Origin: Salinisphaeraceae bacterium UBA4764
GTDB taxonomy: Bacteria; Pseudomonadota; Gammaproteobacteria; Nevskiales; Salinisphaeraceae
Assembly: GCA_002403445.1 (NCBI GenBank)
Contig: DHHU01000018.1
Location: forward strand, 1 to 28,155
Length of the DNA stretch: 28,155 nucleotides
Direction of reading: 5' to 3'
Below are positions 16,429 through 24,692 of the stretch, piece after piece (position 1 is the stretch's first letter; each line of letters begins with the position of its first letter). The notes below the pieces were generated by a model. The model searched no databases. It was not told the origin of the DNA and worked only from the letters and a program-made list of their open reading frames with translations. Both the position numbers and the translations under genes were made by a program.

Positions 16429-17600
16429 AGTCTATGGTTTTAAAACATGCCGCAACGGCGGCGGTCCTTGTGGCAGCCGGATTCATGCTGGCTGGTTGTG
16501 GCGGCTCGCCGGAACTTCATCAACCCAAGGCGTTGCAGCAACTCCCGAAAGCCGGATACCACATGCAAACCCTTTGGTCGGAAGACATCGGGAGCGGGCC
16601 GGGCAGCAGCGTCAGTGGATTGCAGGCCGCTGTTGAACACCATCGGGTTTATGCGGCTGGTTCCAACGGTAGAGTCAGTGCCCGCCACCTGAAAAACGGC
16701 AAAGCCATTTGGTCTGTCGATACCAACACACCGCTCATCGCCGGCCCTGGCGTGGGAAATGGTGTGGTTGTGGTGGCAACCCGCAATGGTGAACTACGCG
16801 CATTGTCCGCGAAAAACGGCAAATCACTCTGGCACCAACAACTCTCGAGTGAAGTGATCGCCGCCCCCGCGATTGCGCATCATACGCTTGTGGCCCGAAC
16901 ACTCGACGGCCGGGTTGTGGCGTTCGACGTTGGCAGTGGGGATCGTAAATGGACCGTGCAGCGGTCCGAACCCAAACTCACCATGCGCGGCACCTCGAGC
17001 CCGGTGATCAAGGGCCGCAACGTATACGTCGGCATGGACAGCGGGAAAGTTCTTGCATTAAAGCTTGCAACCGGCGAGAAACGCTGGGCGCAAACCGTCG
17101 CCTTGCCTACCGGTCGCTCCCAGTTGGCGCGCATCGTGGATATCGATGCTGATCCGGTGATCAAGCAGAATGATTTATACGCAATCAGTGTTGGCAATCG
17201 GTTGGCCGCCATGGCTCTCAGTGGCGGCAATATTCGCTGGAAGCAAAAAGTCGGGTCATCGAAAGGGCTGGTTGTTGGCAACCAAAGCATCTATACCGTC
17301 AATCCGGACAGTAAAGTATTGGCATTATCGTTGAATGGCGGTAGTAAGCGATGGCAGAACAAGGCGTTGGCGTATCGTCATTTATCGCCACCGGCGCTTT
17401 ATCACGGCGGTGTACTGGTCGGTGATTATCAGGGTTATCTGCACTGGCTCGGAAGCGATAACGGCAAAGAAATCGGCCGCGGTCATCCGTTTGGCCAGGG
17501 GATTCGGGCCAAGCCACTCGTGGTTGGCAACAAGGTGCTGGTGTTGGGCACAGGCGGTACGCTGGCCGCCGTTCAATTCGTCTCAGCTGGCGGTAGCTGA
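16425..17600 (+). CDS. bamB: Outer membrane protein assembly factor BamB
   Basis: A lipoprotein of the BAM complex that inserts beta-barrel proteins in the outer membrane. The signal peptide ends in the lipobox L22-A-G-C25. The rest is an eight-bladed beta-propeller with recurrent PQQ-like repeats, for example NGELRALSAKNGKSLW, DGRVVAFDVGSGDRKW and SGKVLALKLATGEKRW. Length is 391 residues, normal for the family. The ATG lies in an ATGA overlap with yfgM. It is 5 nt from der. The mature protein is clearly basic. Confidence 0.96.
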   Translation: MKSMVLKHAATAAVLVAAGFMLAGCGGSPELHQPKALQQLPKAGYHMQTLWSEDIGSGPGSSVSGLQAAVEHHRVYAAGSNGRVSARHLKNGKAIWSVDTNTPLIAGPGVGNGVVVVATRNGELRALSAKNGKSLWHQQLSSEVIAAPAIAHHTLVARTLDGRVVAFDVGSGDRKWTVQRSEPKLTMRGTSSPVIKGRNVYVGMDSGKVLALKLATGEKRWAQTVALPTGRSQLARIVDIDADPVIKQNDLYAISVGNRLAAMALSGGNIRWKQKVGSSKGLVVGNQSIYTVNPDSKVLALSLNGGSKRWQNKALAYRHLSPPALYHGGVLVGDYQGYLHWLGSDNGKEIGRGHPFGQGIRAKPLVVGNKVLVLGTGGTLAAVQFVSAGGS

Positions 17601-17605
17601 ACCCG

Positions 17606-18946
17606 ATGCCGCGAGCAGGGCTTGGCGTGGTCGCGCTGGTCGGCCGCGCCAACGTTGGTAAGTCGGCTCTGTTCAACCACCTGACAAGAACGCGCGATGC
17701 CTTGGTTGTCGATCAGCCCGGCGTGACGCGTGATCGGCAGTACGGTTATGCCACGCTGGATGGCCGGCGCTGTGTGGTAATCGACACCGGTGGACTGGCT
17801 GGGGATGATGACGACATCGATGCCATGGCTTCGATTCAAGTGGACACCGCGCTGGCCGAGGCTGATGTGGTTGTGTTCGTGGTCGATGCCCGCGCGGGCT
17901 TGACGGCCGATGATGAAATCATTGCCGATCGCTTGCGCCGGCGTCACATCCGCGTGATTTTAGCCGCGAACAAGGCCGAGGGCCTGCAGCCGTCGGCAGC
18001 TATCGCTGAATTTCACGCACTGGGCCTGGGTGAGCCGCTGGCCATCTCGGCTGTTCATGGCGATCGACTCCGCGTATTCACTAACCAGGTTACCGCCTTG
18101 TTGCCGCAGTCCGAGACCAACGCCGACACCAAGGCAGCCGACAACAGCATTCAACTGGCCGTTGTCGGCCGACCCAACGTCGGTAAATCGTCATTGATCA
18201 ATCGGCTGCTGGGCAGCGAACGCATGCTGACCCAGAACGAGCCCGGGACCACGCGCGATGCCGTCAAAACCCCTTTCGAGCGCGCCGGGCAACGTTATAC
18301 GCTAATTGATACTGCCGGCATACGCCGCCGCTCGAAAAGCTCTGATACGGTAGAGCGCCTGGGTACCGTCAAGTCCATGCAGGCTATCGAGGCGGCAGAA
18401 ATCGTGCTGGTGGTGCTGGATGCTGTCGATGGACTGACTCACCAGGATGTGCGGTTGCTTGGTCTGACCGTCGAACGCGGCCGCCCAGCAGTGATTGTCG
18501 TTAACAAATGGGACCGGCTGGACGTCAGGGCAAGACAAGCAATCCACCGTGAATTGGTCGACCGTCTCACGAGGTTCAGTTTTTTACCGCTGTGTTTCAT
18601 CAGCGCTCAAAACGGATATGGAATCAACAACATGTTCGACGCCGTTCATGCTGGCTATAAAGCAGCAACGGCCGACCTGTCGACGGCTCAACTGACCCGC
18701 GTGCTCGAAGAGGCCACCACTGAGCACGCGCCACCGCTGATCAACGGCCGGCGGATTAAACTGCGTTATGCCCACCAAGGCGGACGCAAGCCGCCGACGA
18801 TCGTGGTTCACGGCAACCAGACCGGCGCCGTTCCGGCCGTCTACACACGCTATTTGTGCCGCCGTTTTCGCGAGGCCTTCGATCTGTTCGGCACCCCCAT
18901 CAATATGATCTATCGCACGGGCAGTAATCCCTACGCAAGCCGTTGA
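17606..18946 (+). CDS. der: Ribosome-assembly GTPase Der (EngA)
   Basis: A double GTPase needed for late assembly of the 50S ribosomal subunit. The first G domain has GRANVGKS (13-20), DTGG (60-63) and the NKAE form of the G4 motif (122-125). The second has GRPNVGKS (188-195), DTAG (235-238) and NKWD (300-303). A C-terminal KH-like domain ends the 446-residue protein. It is the last gene of the ndk-to-der run and is followed by a probable terminator. Confidence 0.97.
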   Translation: MPRAGLGVVALVGRANVGKSALFNHLTRTRDALVVDQPGVTRDRQYGYATLDGRRCVVIDTGGLAGDDDDIDAMASIQVDTALAEADVVVFVVDARAGLTADDEIIADRLRRRHIRVILAANKAEGLQPSAAIAEFHALGLGEPLAISAVHGDRLRVFTNQVTALLPQSETNADTKAADNSIQLAVVGRPNVGKSSLINRLLGSERMLTQNEPGTTRDAVKTPFERAGQRYTLIDTAGIRRRSKSSDTVERLGTVKSMQAIEAAEIVLVVLDAVDGLTHQDVRLLGLTVERGRPAVIVVNKWDRLDVRARQAIHRELVDRLTRFSFLPLCFISAQNGYGINNMFDAVHAGYKAATADLSTAQLTRVLEEATTEHAPPLINGRRIKLRYAHQGGRKPPTIVVHGNQTGAVPAVYTRYLCRRFREAFDLFGTPINMIYRTGSNPYASR

Positions 18947-19097
18947 TGACGCAAACCGGAATCCCACAAAGCATCAAAACTTTACAGGGCACATAATATA
19001 AACAGGCCTAAGGTTGACCTGTCAGATGTTTGAACCGGTGTTGCCATCTATGCGCAACCTGAGCTGAAAAATAACTGCCATCAACTGAGTGGCGCCA

Positions 19098-19117
19098 TCC
19101 GTCCCAACGGGTTTTTT
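19098..19117 (+). terminator. Probable intrinsic terminator after der
   Basis: A short hairpin, TCCGT (19098-19102) pairing with ACGGG (19107-19111, one G-T pair) around loop CCCA, is followed by six T (19112-19117). Direct GGCGCC palindromes flank it (19091-19096 and 19122-19127) and could add an outer stem. It lies about 150 nt past the der stop, oriented for the plus strand. The rest of the 211-bp der/xseA gap shows no gene. Confidence 0.55.
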
Positions 19118-19157
19118 CCGCGGCGCCGAGTGTTGGCATGAGCGCTTGTCAATGGTG

Positions 19158-20531
19158 TTAGGTTTTAAAGACGGCCTGAGAATCGGGCTCAATCGTCAGG
19201 ACCTCACAACGCAACCGGCCGCGGGCTAGAGTTATCTCGACTTGGTCACCGATTGTCAGCGTATCGGCTTGCCGGATAATGTGATTTTTCGTGTCACGCG
19301 CGATGGCATAGCCCCGATCAAGTGTTCGTAGCGGGCTCAGGCTATCCAGCGACCGCGATAGGCCGGCCAGTTGTCGCGACCCTACAATGAGGTTTCGGCG
19401 CTGGGCTTGGGTAAGCCGCCGTTGTAATTCATCCACGCGGGTTTTAGCGCGCTTAATGGCCGGTCCCGGATTGGCGCTTCTATGGCGTGCGGCCAGGTTG
19501 TCCAGACGGTACGCCACGTGGGCAAGTCGACGCCTGCCGGCGTCTTCCAAGCGTTGTTGGGTTTCGTCTAGGCGCTGCGTGGCGTTGTCAAGCCGGCGTC
19601 TTGGGTGTTGGCGGGCGAGTCGCTGATAAAGCCCTTGGACAGCATCGCTGCGTTTTTTATTGTTATTGATCAGCGTTGTGACTAGGCGTTGGCGGAGTTC
19701 GCTCAGACGCTGCTCGTAAGCTTCCGAATCCGGGCACACGGCTTCGGCGGCGGACGAAGGAGTGGCGGCGCGCTGGTCAGCAACTAGGTCGACAATGGTC
19801 ACGTCCACTTCGTGTCCGACACCGCTGACCGTGGGGATCGGGCACGACGCAAGTGCACGGGCCACGGACTCGTCGTTGAACGCGGCCAAGTCTTCCAGTG
19901 ATCCGCCGCCCCGCGCGATGATCAATACATCGCAGTCGGCGCGTCGACCGGCGTGGCCAATCGCATTAATAAGCGCCGTGGCGGCGTAATCGCCCTGAAC
20001 CGCAACTGGATAAATACGCACTGCCGAGAGCGGGAAGCGCCGCGCCACGACCCGTAAGATGTCCCGTACGGCGGCGCCCGTGGCCGAGGTGATGACGCCT
20101 ATTCGGTCGGCTACAGGTGGCAATGGGCGCTTGCGCCCGGCGTTGAACAGGCCTTCAGCGTCGAGTTTGGCCTTGACCCGTTCAAATTCGCGCTGCAGCG
20201 CACCTTCGCCGTCGTCTTCCATGTGTTCGACGATCAACTGATAGTCGCCGCGCGCGGCGTATAACCCCACGCGAGCTCGCACGCGCACCGCAGAGCCGTT
20301 GTCGAGCGTGGTTTGGACATAGCGCGCCCGGCTTTTGAACAGCGCACAGCGCACCTGCGCTTGGTCATCCTTCAACGTGAAATATATGTGGCCGGACCGG
20401 GGACGAGCGAGGTTGGAAATCTCCCCGGCCACCCATAAAAGCCGGAAGCTCGCGCTCAGCAAGTCGGCCACGGCCTTGTTCAGTTCGGAAACGCTGTAGA
20501 TAGGTGCTTGGTTGTCAGAAATCTCGGTCAT
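19158..20531 (-). CDS. xseA: Exodeoxyribonuclease VII large subunit
   Basis: The catalytic large subunit of exonuclease VII, a single-strand DNA exonuclease. An N-terminal OB-fold (about 8-105) has YSVSELN and GEISNLARPRSGHIYFTLKD. The nuclease domain has the conserved ITSATGAAVRDI, ARGGGSLEDLAAFNDE and GVGHEVDVTIVDLVADQRAATPSSAAE blocks. An Arg/Gln-rich helical region (about 270-390) is the expected long coiled-coil. The ATG at 20531 is preferred to a TTG two codons earlier, giving 457 residues. It diverges from guaB. Confidence 0.96.
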   Translation of the reverse strand: MTEISDNQAPIYSVSELNKAVADLLSASFRLLWVAGEISNLARPRSGHIYFTLKDDQAQVRCALFKSRARYVQTTLDNGSAVRVRARVGLYAARGDYQLIVEHMEDDGEGALQREFERVKAKLDAEGLFNAGRKRPLPPVADRIGVITSATGAAVRDILRVVARRFPLSAVRIYPVAVQGDYAATALINAIGHAGRRADCDVLIIARGGGSLEDLAAFNDESVARALASCPIPTVSGVGHEVDVTIVDLVADQRAATPSSAAEAVCPDSEAYEQRLSELRQRLVTTLINNNKKRSDAVQGLYQRLARQHPRRRLDNATQRLDETQQRLEDAGRRRLAHVAYRLDNLAARHRSANPGPAIKRAKTRVDELQRRLTQAQRRNLIVGSRQLAGLSRSLDSLSPLRTLDRGYAIARDTKNHIIRQADTLTIGDQVEITLARGRLRCEVLTIEPDSQAVFKT

Positions 20532-20559
20532 GTGCAATTGGCTACGTTGGTTTTATAAT
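20531..20559 (+). promoter_or_regulatory. Probable promoter of guaBA
   Basis: A perfect -10 hexamer TATAAT lies at 20554-20559. A weak -35-like TGTGCA (20531-20536, 3 of 6) is 17 nt upstream. Transcription would begin near 20566, leaving a leader of about 46 nt to the guaB ATG. The gap is only 80 bp and must also carry the xseA promoter on the other strand, where TATTAT and TATAAA-like hexamers overlap the same A/T stretch. Confidence 0.55.
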
Positions 20560-20611
20560 AGGCTTTTAAGCCGGCGCCCGGGGCACGGTGCGCCCATCCG
20601 ATGGCGAGCCT

Positions 20612-22084
20612 ATGACGCTACGTATAGACGAGCAAGCACTGACCTTCGACGACGTGCTACTCAAGCCGGCGTATTCCGACATGCTGCCGCAGGTGGCGGA
20701 TTTAACCACTTATCTGACCCGGGGTATTCGGCTCAATCTGCCACTTGTCGCGGCTGCGATGGATACGGTGACCGAAGCCGATCTTGCCATTGCGCTGGCC
20801 CAAGATGGCGGCATTGGCATTGTGCACAAGTCCATGCCGATTGATGTCCAGGCGCGCCACGTGCGCACAGTCAAAAAGTTCGAGGCCGGCGTCATTACCG
20901 ATCCGATTACCACCTCGCCGGGTGCAACCGTCGCCGAAGTGGTCGCACTCACGCGCGAGCGCCGGATTTCAGGTGTGCCTGTCGTGGATGGCGACAAGCC
21001 AGTGGGCATTGTCACGAGTCGCGACTTGCGATTTGAAAATCGCATGGAAGCGCCCATTACCGACATCATGACGCCGGCGGAACAACTCGTCACAGTGCCT
21101 GAAAATGCCGGTCGCGACCAGATCTTGGCCTTGTTCCATGCTCACCGTATCGAAAAAGTGCTGGTGGTTTCAGACACAGGCCAGCTGGCCGGCATGATCA
21201 CGGTCAAAGACGTTCAGAAATCATCAGACTTCCCGAACGCGGCCAAGGACGAGCAAGGGAGTCTACGAGTGGGAGCGGCCATCGGTGCGGGTGCCGCCGC
21301 CATCGAGCGCGCTGAGGCACTGATCAAGGCCGGGGTCGATGCGCTGGTCGTGGATACTGCGCACGGTCATACGTCGGGCGTGATCAATACGGTAATCGAG
21401 CTCAAAGACTACTGGCCGGAAATCGAGATTATCGCCGGCAACGTGGGTACCGGCGAGGGCGCTCAGGCTCTGGTCGAAGCTGGTGTGGACGCTGTAAAAG
21501 TTGGGATTGGGCCGGGATCCATCTGCACCACTCGAGTCGTTGCCGGAATCGGAGTGCCGCAGATCTCGGCTGTGGCCAATGTGGCGGCTGCGTTGGCTGA
21601 CACCGACGTGCCGCTGATCGCCGACGGCGGCATCCGCTACTCGGGGGATCTGGCCAAGGCGATTGCCGCTGGTGCACATTCGGTTATGATCGGCGGCATG
21701 TTTGCCGGCACGGCCGAAGCGCCGGGAGAAATCGAGCTCTATCAGGGGCGTTCATTCAAATCATATCGCGGCATGGGGTCGATCGGTGCCATGGCTGGGG
21801 AAACCGGATCGGCTGATCGTTATGCCCAGGATCCCAGCGCCGAAATCGAAAAGCTGGTGCCGGAAGGCATTGAAGGCCGCGTTCCCTACAAAGGGCCACT
21901 GGGTGGCATCGTGCATCAGCTCGCCGGGGGGCTTCGTGCCGCCATGGGTTACACTGGCTCTCCAGACATCCCCACCATGCGAACCCGGCCCCGGTTTACA
22001 CAGATCAGCGCTTCGGGCGTTAAGGAATCGCATGTTCACGATGTCAACATCGTCAAGGAAGCGCCAAATTATCGTGCTGAATAA
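20612..22084 (+). CDS. guaB: Inosine-5'-monophosphate dehydrogenase
   Basis: Oxidises IMP to XMP with NAD, the first committed step to GMP. The catalytic loop GPGSICTTR has the nucleophile C305, the same number as in E. coli. Two CBS domains occupy about 94-205. The IMP-binding DGGIRYSGD block and the flap region near YRGMGSIGAM are intact. The ATG at 20612 (490 residues) is chosen because the LTFDDVLLKP block then lies at its usual place; an upstream in-frame start at 20588 is less likely. guaA follows 33 nt downstream. Confidence 0.98.
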   Translation: MTLRIDEQALTFDDVLLKPAYSDMLPQVADLTTYLTRGIRLNLPLVAAAMDTVTEADLAIALAQDGGIGIVHKSMPIDVQARHVRTVKKFEAGVITDPITTSPGATVAEVVALTRERRISGVPVVDGDKPVGIVTSRDLRFENRMEAPITDIMTPAEQLVTVPENAGRDQILALFHAHRIEKVLVVSDTGQLAGMITVKDVQKSSDFPNAAKDEQGSLRVGAAIGAGAAAIERAEALIKAGVDALVVDTAHGHTSGVINTVIELKDYWPEIEIIAGNVGTGEGAQALVEAGVDAVKVGIGPGSICTTRVVAGIGVPQISAVANVAAALADTDVPLIADGGIRYSGDLAKAIAAGAHSVMIGGMFAGTAEAPGEIELYQGRSFKSYRGMGSIGAMAGETGSADRYAQDPSAEIEKLVPEGIEGRVPYKGPLGGIVHQLAGGLRAAMGYTGSPDIPTMRTRPRFTQISASGVKESHVHDVNIVKEAPNYRAE

Positions 22085-22117
22085 GGACGCGCGTGCCGCC
22101 GTGACTGGAGCCGGCGA

Positions 22118-23752
22118 ATGAGCGCGAACATTTCGGCATCGGCGCAACATGTCGATATCCACGCCGACGCCATCCTGATTATTGACTTTGGCAGCCAATA
22201 TACCCAGCTCATTGCCCGACGCGTTCGCGAAGCGGGGGTCTACTCTGAAATCGTTCCCTGCGATATCGAGGCCGGGCGCATACGAAATTTTTCACCAAGC
22301 GGCATCATACTCTCCGGCGGACCAGATTCGGCCGCCGGTGACACCGCACCCAGCGCTCCCCCGTTGATATTCGAGTTGGGCGTACCGGTGCTTGGTATCT
22401 GCTACGGGATGCAAACCATGGCTGCGGCACTGGGTGGTCATGTTGCGGCTGGCACCACGCGCGAATATGGCTATGCCCAAGTAGATAATCTCGACGTTGA
22501 CGGTTTATTGTCCGGCCTTGTTGACTCGTTGCCTGATGATCGCGACGTTGATTCGGCCGACGACAGGACGCGCATTCCGCAACTCGATGTTTGGATGAGC
22601 CACGGTGACCGGGTGGACACATTACCGCCCGGCTTCAGCGCGATTGCCCGCACTTCGAATGCGCCACTGGCGGCCATGGCCGACAGTCGGCGATGTTTTT
22701 ACGGCTTGCAGTTCCACCCCGAAGTCACCCATACGCGGCAGGGGCAGGCCATCATCGAGCGGTTTGTCCACGACATCTGTGGTTGTGCCAATCTATGGCG
22801 CACCGACACCATTGCCCGCGATCTGGTGGCCCGCATTTCTGATCAAATCGGTGATGGCAGGGTGCTGCTGGCACTGTCCGGCGGCGTGGACTCGGCTGTT
22901 ACCGCAGCGCTGGTCCACCGCGCGGTGGGCGAACGCCTGACTTGTGTCTTTGTCGACAACGGTCTGCTCCGCGAAAATGAAGGCGATGACGTCATGACCG
23001 CGTTTTGCGACCATTTCGGTATCGATGTGCGACGCGTGGATGCCGAGGCTCGGTTTATGGATGCCCTGGCTGGGGTCAATGATCCGGAAGCCAAACGCCG
23101 CATTATTGGCAACACGTTCATAGACGTGTTCGACGACGAAGCCGCTACCCTGGATAACGTTGCTTGGCTGGCGCAAGGCACGATCTATCCGGACGTCATC
23201 GAATCGGCGGGTGCAGCGACCGGTAAGGCGGATCTGATCAAATCTCACCATAATGTCGGTGGATTGCCGGCGGCAATGAATCTGGGGTTGGTAGAACCGC
23301 TTCGGGAACTGTTCAAGGACGAGGTGCGCGCGCTAGGCCGGGAATTGGGGCTGCCGTCGTCTATGCTTGACCGGCATCCATTCCCCGGTCCCGGACTGGG
23401 GGTGCGCATCCTGGGTGAAGTCAAACCCGAATATGCCGCCCGGCTACGGCGTGCTGATGCTATCTTCATACAAGAACTGGTAGCGTCCGATTGGTATCAA
23501 CAGGTAAATCAGGCGTTTGCTGTATTTCTGCCGGTTTCCAGCGTGGGCGTCATGGGGGACGGGCGACGCTACGAGCCGGTGATCGCCCTGCGGGCGGTAG
23601 AGACCGTAGACTTCATGACGGCCCGCTGGTCGCGGTTGCCGTACGATTTGATTGACCGGGTGTCGTCGCGCATCGTCAACGAAGTCGATGGCATTTCACG
23701 CGTGGTGTATGACGTGACCGGCAAACCGCCAGGCACGATCGAGTGGGAGTAA
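22118..23752 (+). CDS. guaA: GMP synthase (glutamine-hydrolysing)
   Basis: Converts XMP to GMP with ATP and glutamine. The N-terminal glutamine amidotransferase domain has the nucleophile C95 in GICYGMQ and the FHPEVTHT block. The ATP pyrophosphatase domain starts with the P-loop ALSGGVDS, and the C-terminal dimerisation domain ends in the family-typical PPGTIEWE. At 544 residues it is longer than E. coli GuaA (525). The extra length is about 9 residues at the N-terminus and an Asp-rich insertion of similar size before LDVWMSHGD. GGAG at 22107-22110 supports the ATG. Confidence 0.98.
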   Translation: MSANISASAQHVDIHADAILIIDFGSQYTQLIARRVREAGVYSEIVPCDIEAGRIRNFSPSGIILSGGPDSAAGDTAPSAPPLIFELGVPVLGICYGMQTMAAALGGHVAAGTTREYGYAQVDNLDVDGLLSGLVDSLPDDRDVDSADDRTRIPQLDVWMSHGDRVDTLPPGFSAIARTSNAPLAAMADSRRCFYGLQFHPEVTHTRQGQAIIERFVHDICGCANLWRTDTIARDLVARISDQIGDGRVLLALSGGVDSAVTAALVHRAVGERLTCVFVDNGLLRENEGDDVMTAFCDHFGIDVRRVDAEARFMDALAGVNDPEAKRRIIGNTFIDVFDDEAATLDNVAWLAQGTIYPDVIESAGAATGKADLIKSHHNVGGLPAAMNLGLVEPLRELFKDEVRALGRELGLPSSMLDRHPFPGPGLGVRILGEVKPEYAARLRRADAIFIQELVASDWYQQVNQAFAVFLPVSSVGVMGDGRRYEPVIALRAVETVDFMTARWSRLPYDLIDRVSSRIVNEVDGISRVVYDVTGKPPGTIEWE

Positions 23753-23765
23753 GCGGCTATATGTT

Positions 23766-23854
23766 GAGTGCCAACCTCCAGGGCCGTTCTTGAGTATCCC
23801 AATAATTCCAGACACCGGAAAAATCACGACCATGAACGGCGATGGCAAACACTC
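23766..23854. repeat. Nested inverted repeats downstream of guaA
   Basis: Three helices can nest: GAGT (23766-23769) with ACTC (23851-23854), GCCA (23770-23773) with TGGC (23843-23846), and GCCGTTC (23783-23789) with GAACGGC (23834-23840). The central loop is 44 nt. No T-run follows, so it is not a standard terminator. It could protect the guaBA mRNA 3' end, form part of a small RNA, or be chance. Confidence 0.35.
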
Positions 23855-24032
23855 CATGGGGCCAAGCTCAATCTGTACGACGATTACTTGGTTGATGGAT
23901 TATTCTCGTATCAGTTTTGCAATATTAATCACTGCGAAACAATAAATGATTGCGCCCCCACACCAATAATAGACAAGTCTTAAATTATTTCTGCAATCTT
24001 CGACGTTGTGCCGATTTTTCGGCGCGAGATTT

Positions 24033-24046
24033 CGTATTGAAATACG
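24033..24046. repeat. Perfect 14-bp palindrome upstream of membrane-protein gene
   Basis: CGTATT and AATACG flank a 2-nt centre. It ends 10 nt before the ATG at 24057, so it overlaps the ribosome-binding region. A small CCGA-TTTT-TCGG hairpin (24011-24022) precedes it. It may be an operator or a translation-blocking hairpin; the evidence is symmetry alone. Confidence 0.3.
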
Positions 24047-24056
24047 GGCTACTGTC

Positions 24057-24479
24057 ATGAGGAATTACGTCAAAGCCTTAATTGCAGGGATTCTGGCTTC
24101 TGCAACGTTTTTGCAGGGTGCAGCCTGGTTGATCACCCGTCAAAACTGGGCGCCATTTTATTCCCGCGCATTCATCGATCCGTTGGCCGAGCCGGTCGGG
24201 GCGCACATCCCGCTAATCGGGCTTGAATGCGCGATCGGCGCGGTCGCGGGATTGATCGTCTGGCAACTGATTCGCCAAAGCGAAGCAGCGGGTTATTACG
24301 TGGCCGGTATACTTCTGTCTGCGGTGGCAGCCGTTGTCGTGGTTGTTGTTCTGACTTGGGTGGGTCTCGGACCGCCTGTGACTGATTGGGTGATCCGTTG
24401 TGAGGCTGTGGCAGTGGTTGGCGCCGTTTGGGGACTGGGGTTCACCTTGTTCATGCAGGGATTCCGGCATTTGCCCTGA
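24057..24479 (+). CDS. Small four-helix integral membrane protein, function unknown
   Basis: I do not recognise a family. The 140-residue product has four hydrophobic segments: about 5-26, 51-72, 79-101 (with a run of six valines) and 114-134. Short hydrophilic links follow the first and second helices. It is probably an inner-membrane protein of the small hypothetical type. The ATG at 24057 begins just before the first helix; a TTG at 24006 would add 17 residues without clear benefit. It has no operon partner: guaA ends 304 bp upstream and argH converges from downstream. The coding frame looks real because hydrophobic segments are well defined and GC content returns to the local level. Confidence 0.65.
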   Translation: MRNYVKALIAGILASATFLQGAAWLITRQNWAPFYSRAFIDPLAEPVGAHIPLIGLECAIGAVAGLIVWQLIRQSEAAGYYVAGILLSAVAAVVVVVVLTWVGLGPPVTDWVIRCEAVAVVGAVWGLGFTLFMQGFRHLP

Positions 24480-24692
24480 CTGTCCCCAATGATGTGCCAC
24501 AACCGTGATGCATTAGGCGTCAAGTCGGTTGGTATTATTCGAAAAGTAGTCCAAACCCCCACTGGCTTTGGGCTTCACCGCCGGCATGCAGATTCATACC
24601 GTATTGCAAATGTAAAGCTCCTGAGGAGGATCCTGACGCTGCGATTACTCCCATCGAGTCGTCACATGGCCCGATGCAATCACTTGCCTTGA

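Larger units (their letters stand above)
23753..24056. other. AT-richer gap after guaA; no convincing gene
   Basis: About 300 bp without a gene I can support. A 71-codon open frame (23768-23983) lacks a ribosome site and any recognisable motif. The first 100 bp contain nested inverted repeats (listed separately). The part from about 23870 to 24010 is clearly more AT-rich than the neighbouring genes. I see no T-run terminator for guaA and no clear promoter for the downstream membrane gene. Confidence 0.5.

Noticed and set aside
17969..17980. NKAE instead of NKxD in the first G domain of Der
   Set aside because: I recall the same form in Der of betaproteobacteria, so it is not a sign of lost function.
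19002..19022. ACAGG / CCTGT inverted repeat after der
   Set aside because: Only 5 bp with an 11-nt loop and no T-run; the hairpin at 19098-19117 is the better terminator.
23768..23983. 71-codon plus-strand frame after guaA
   Set aside because: No ribosome site, odd composition, overlaps the inverted repeats; not supported as a gene.
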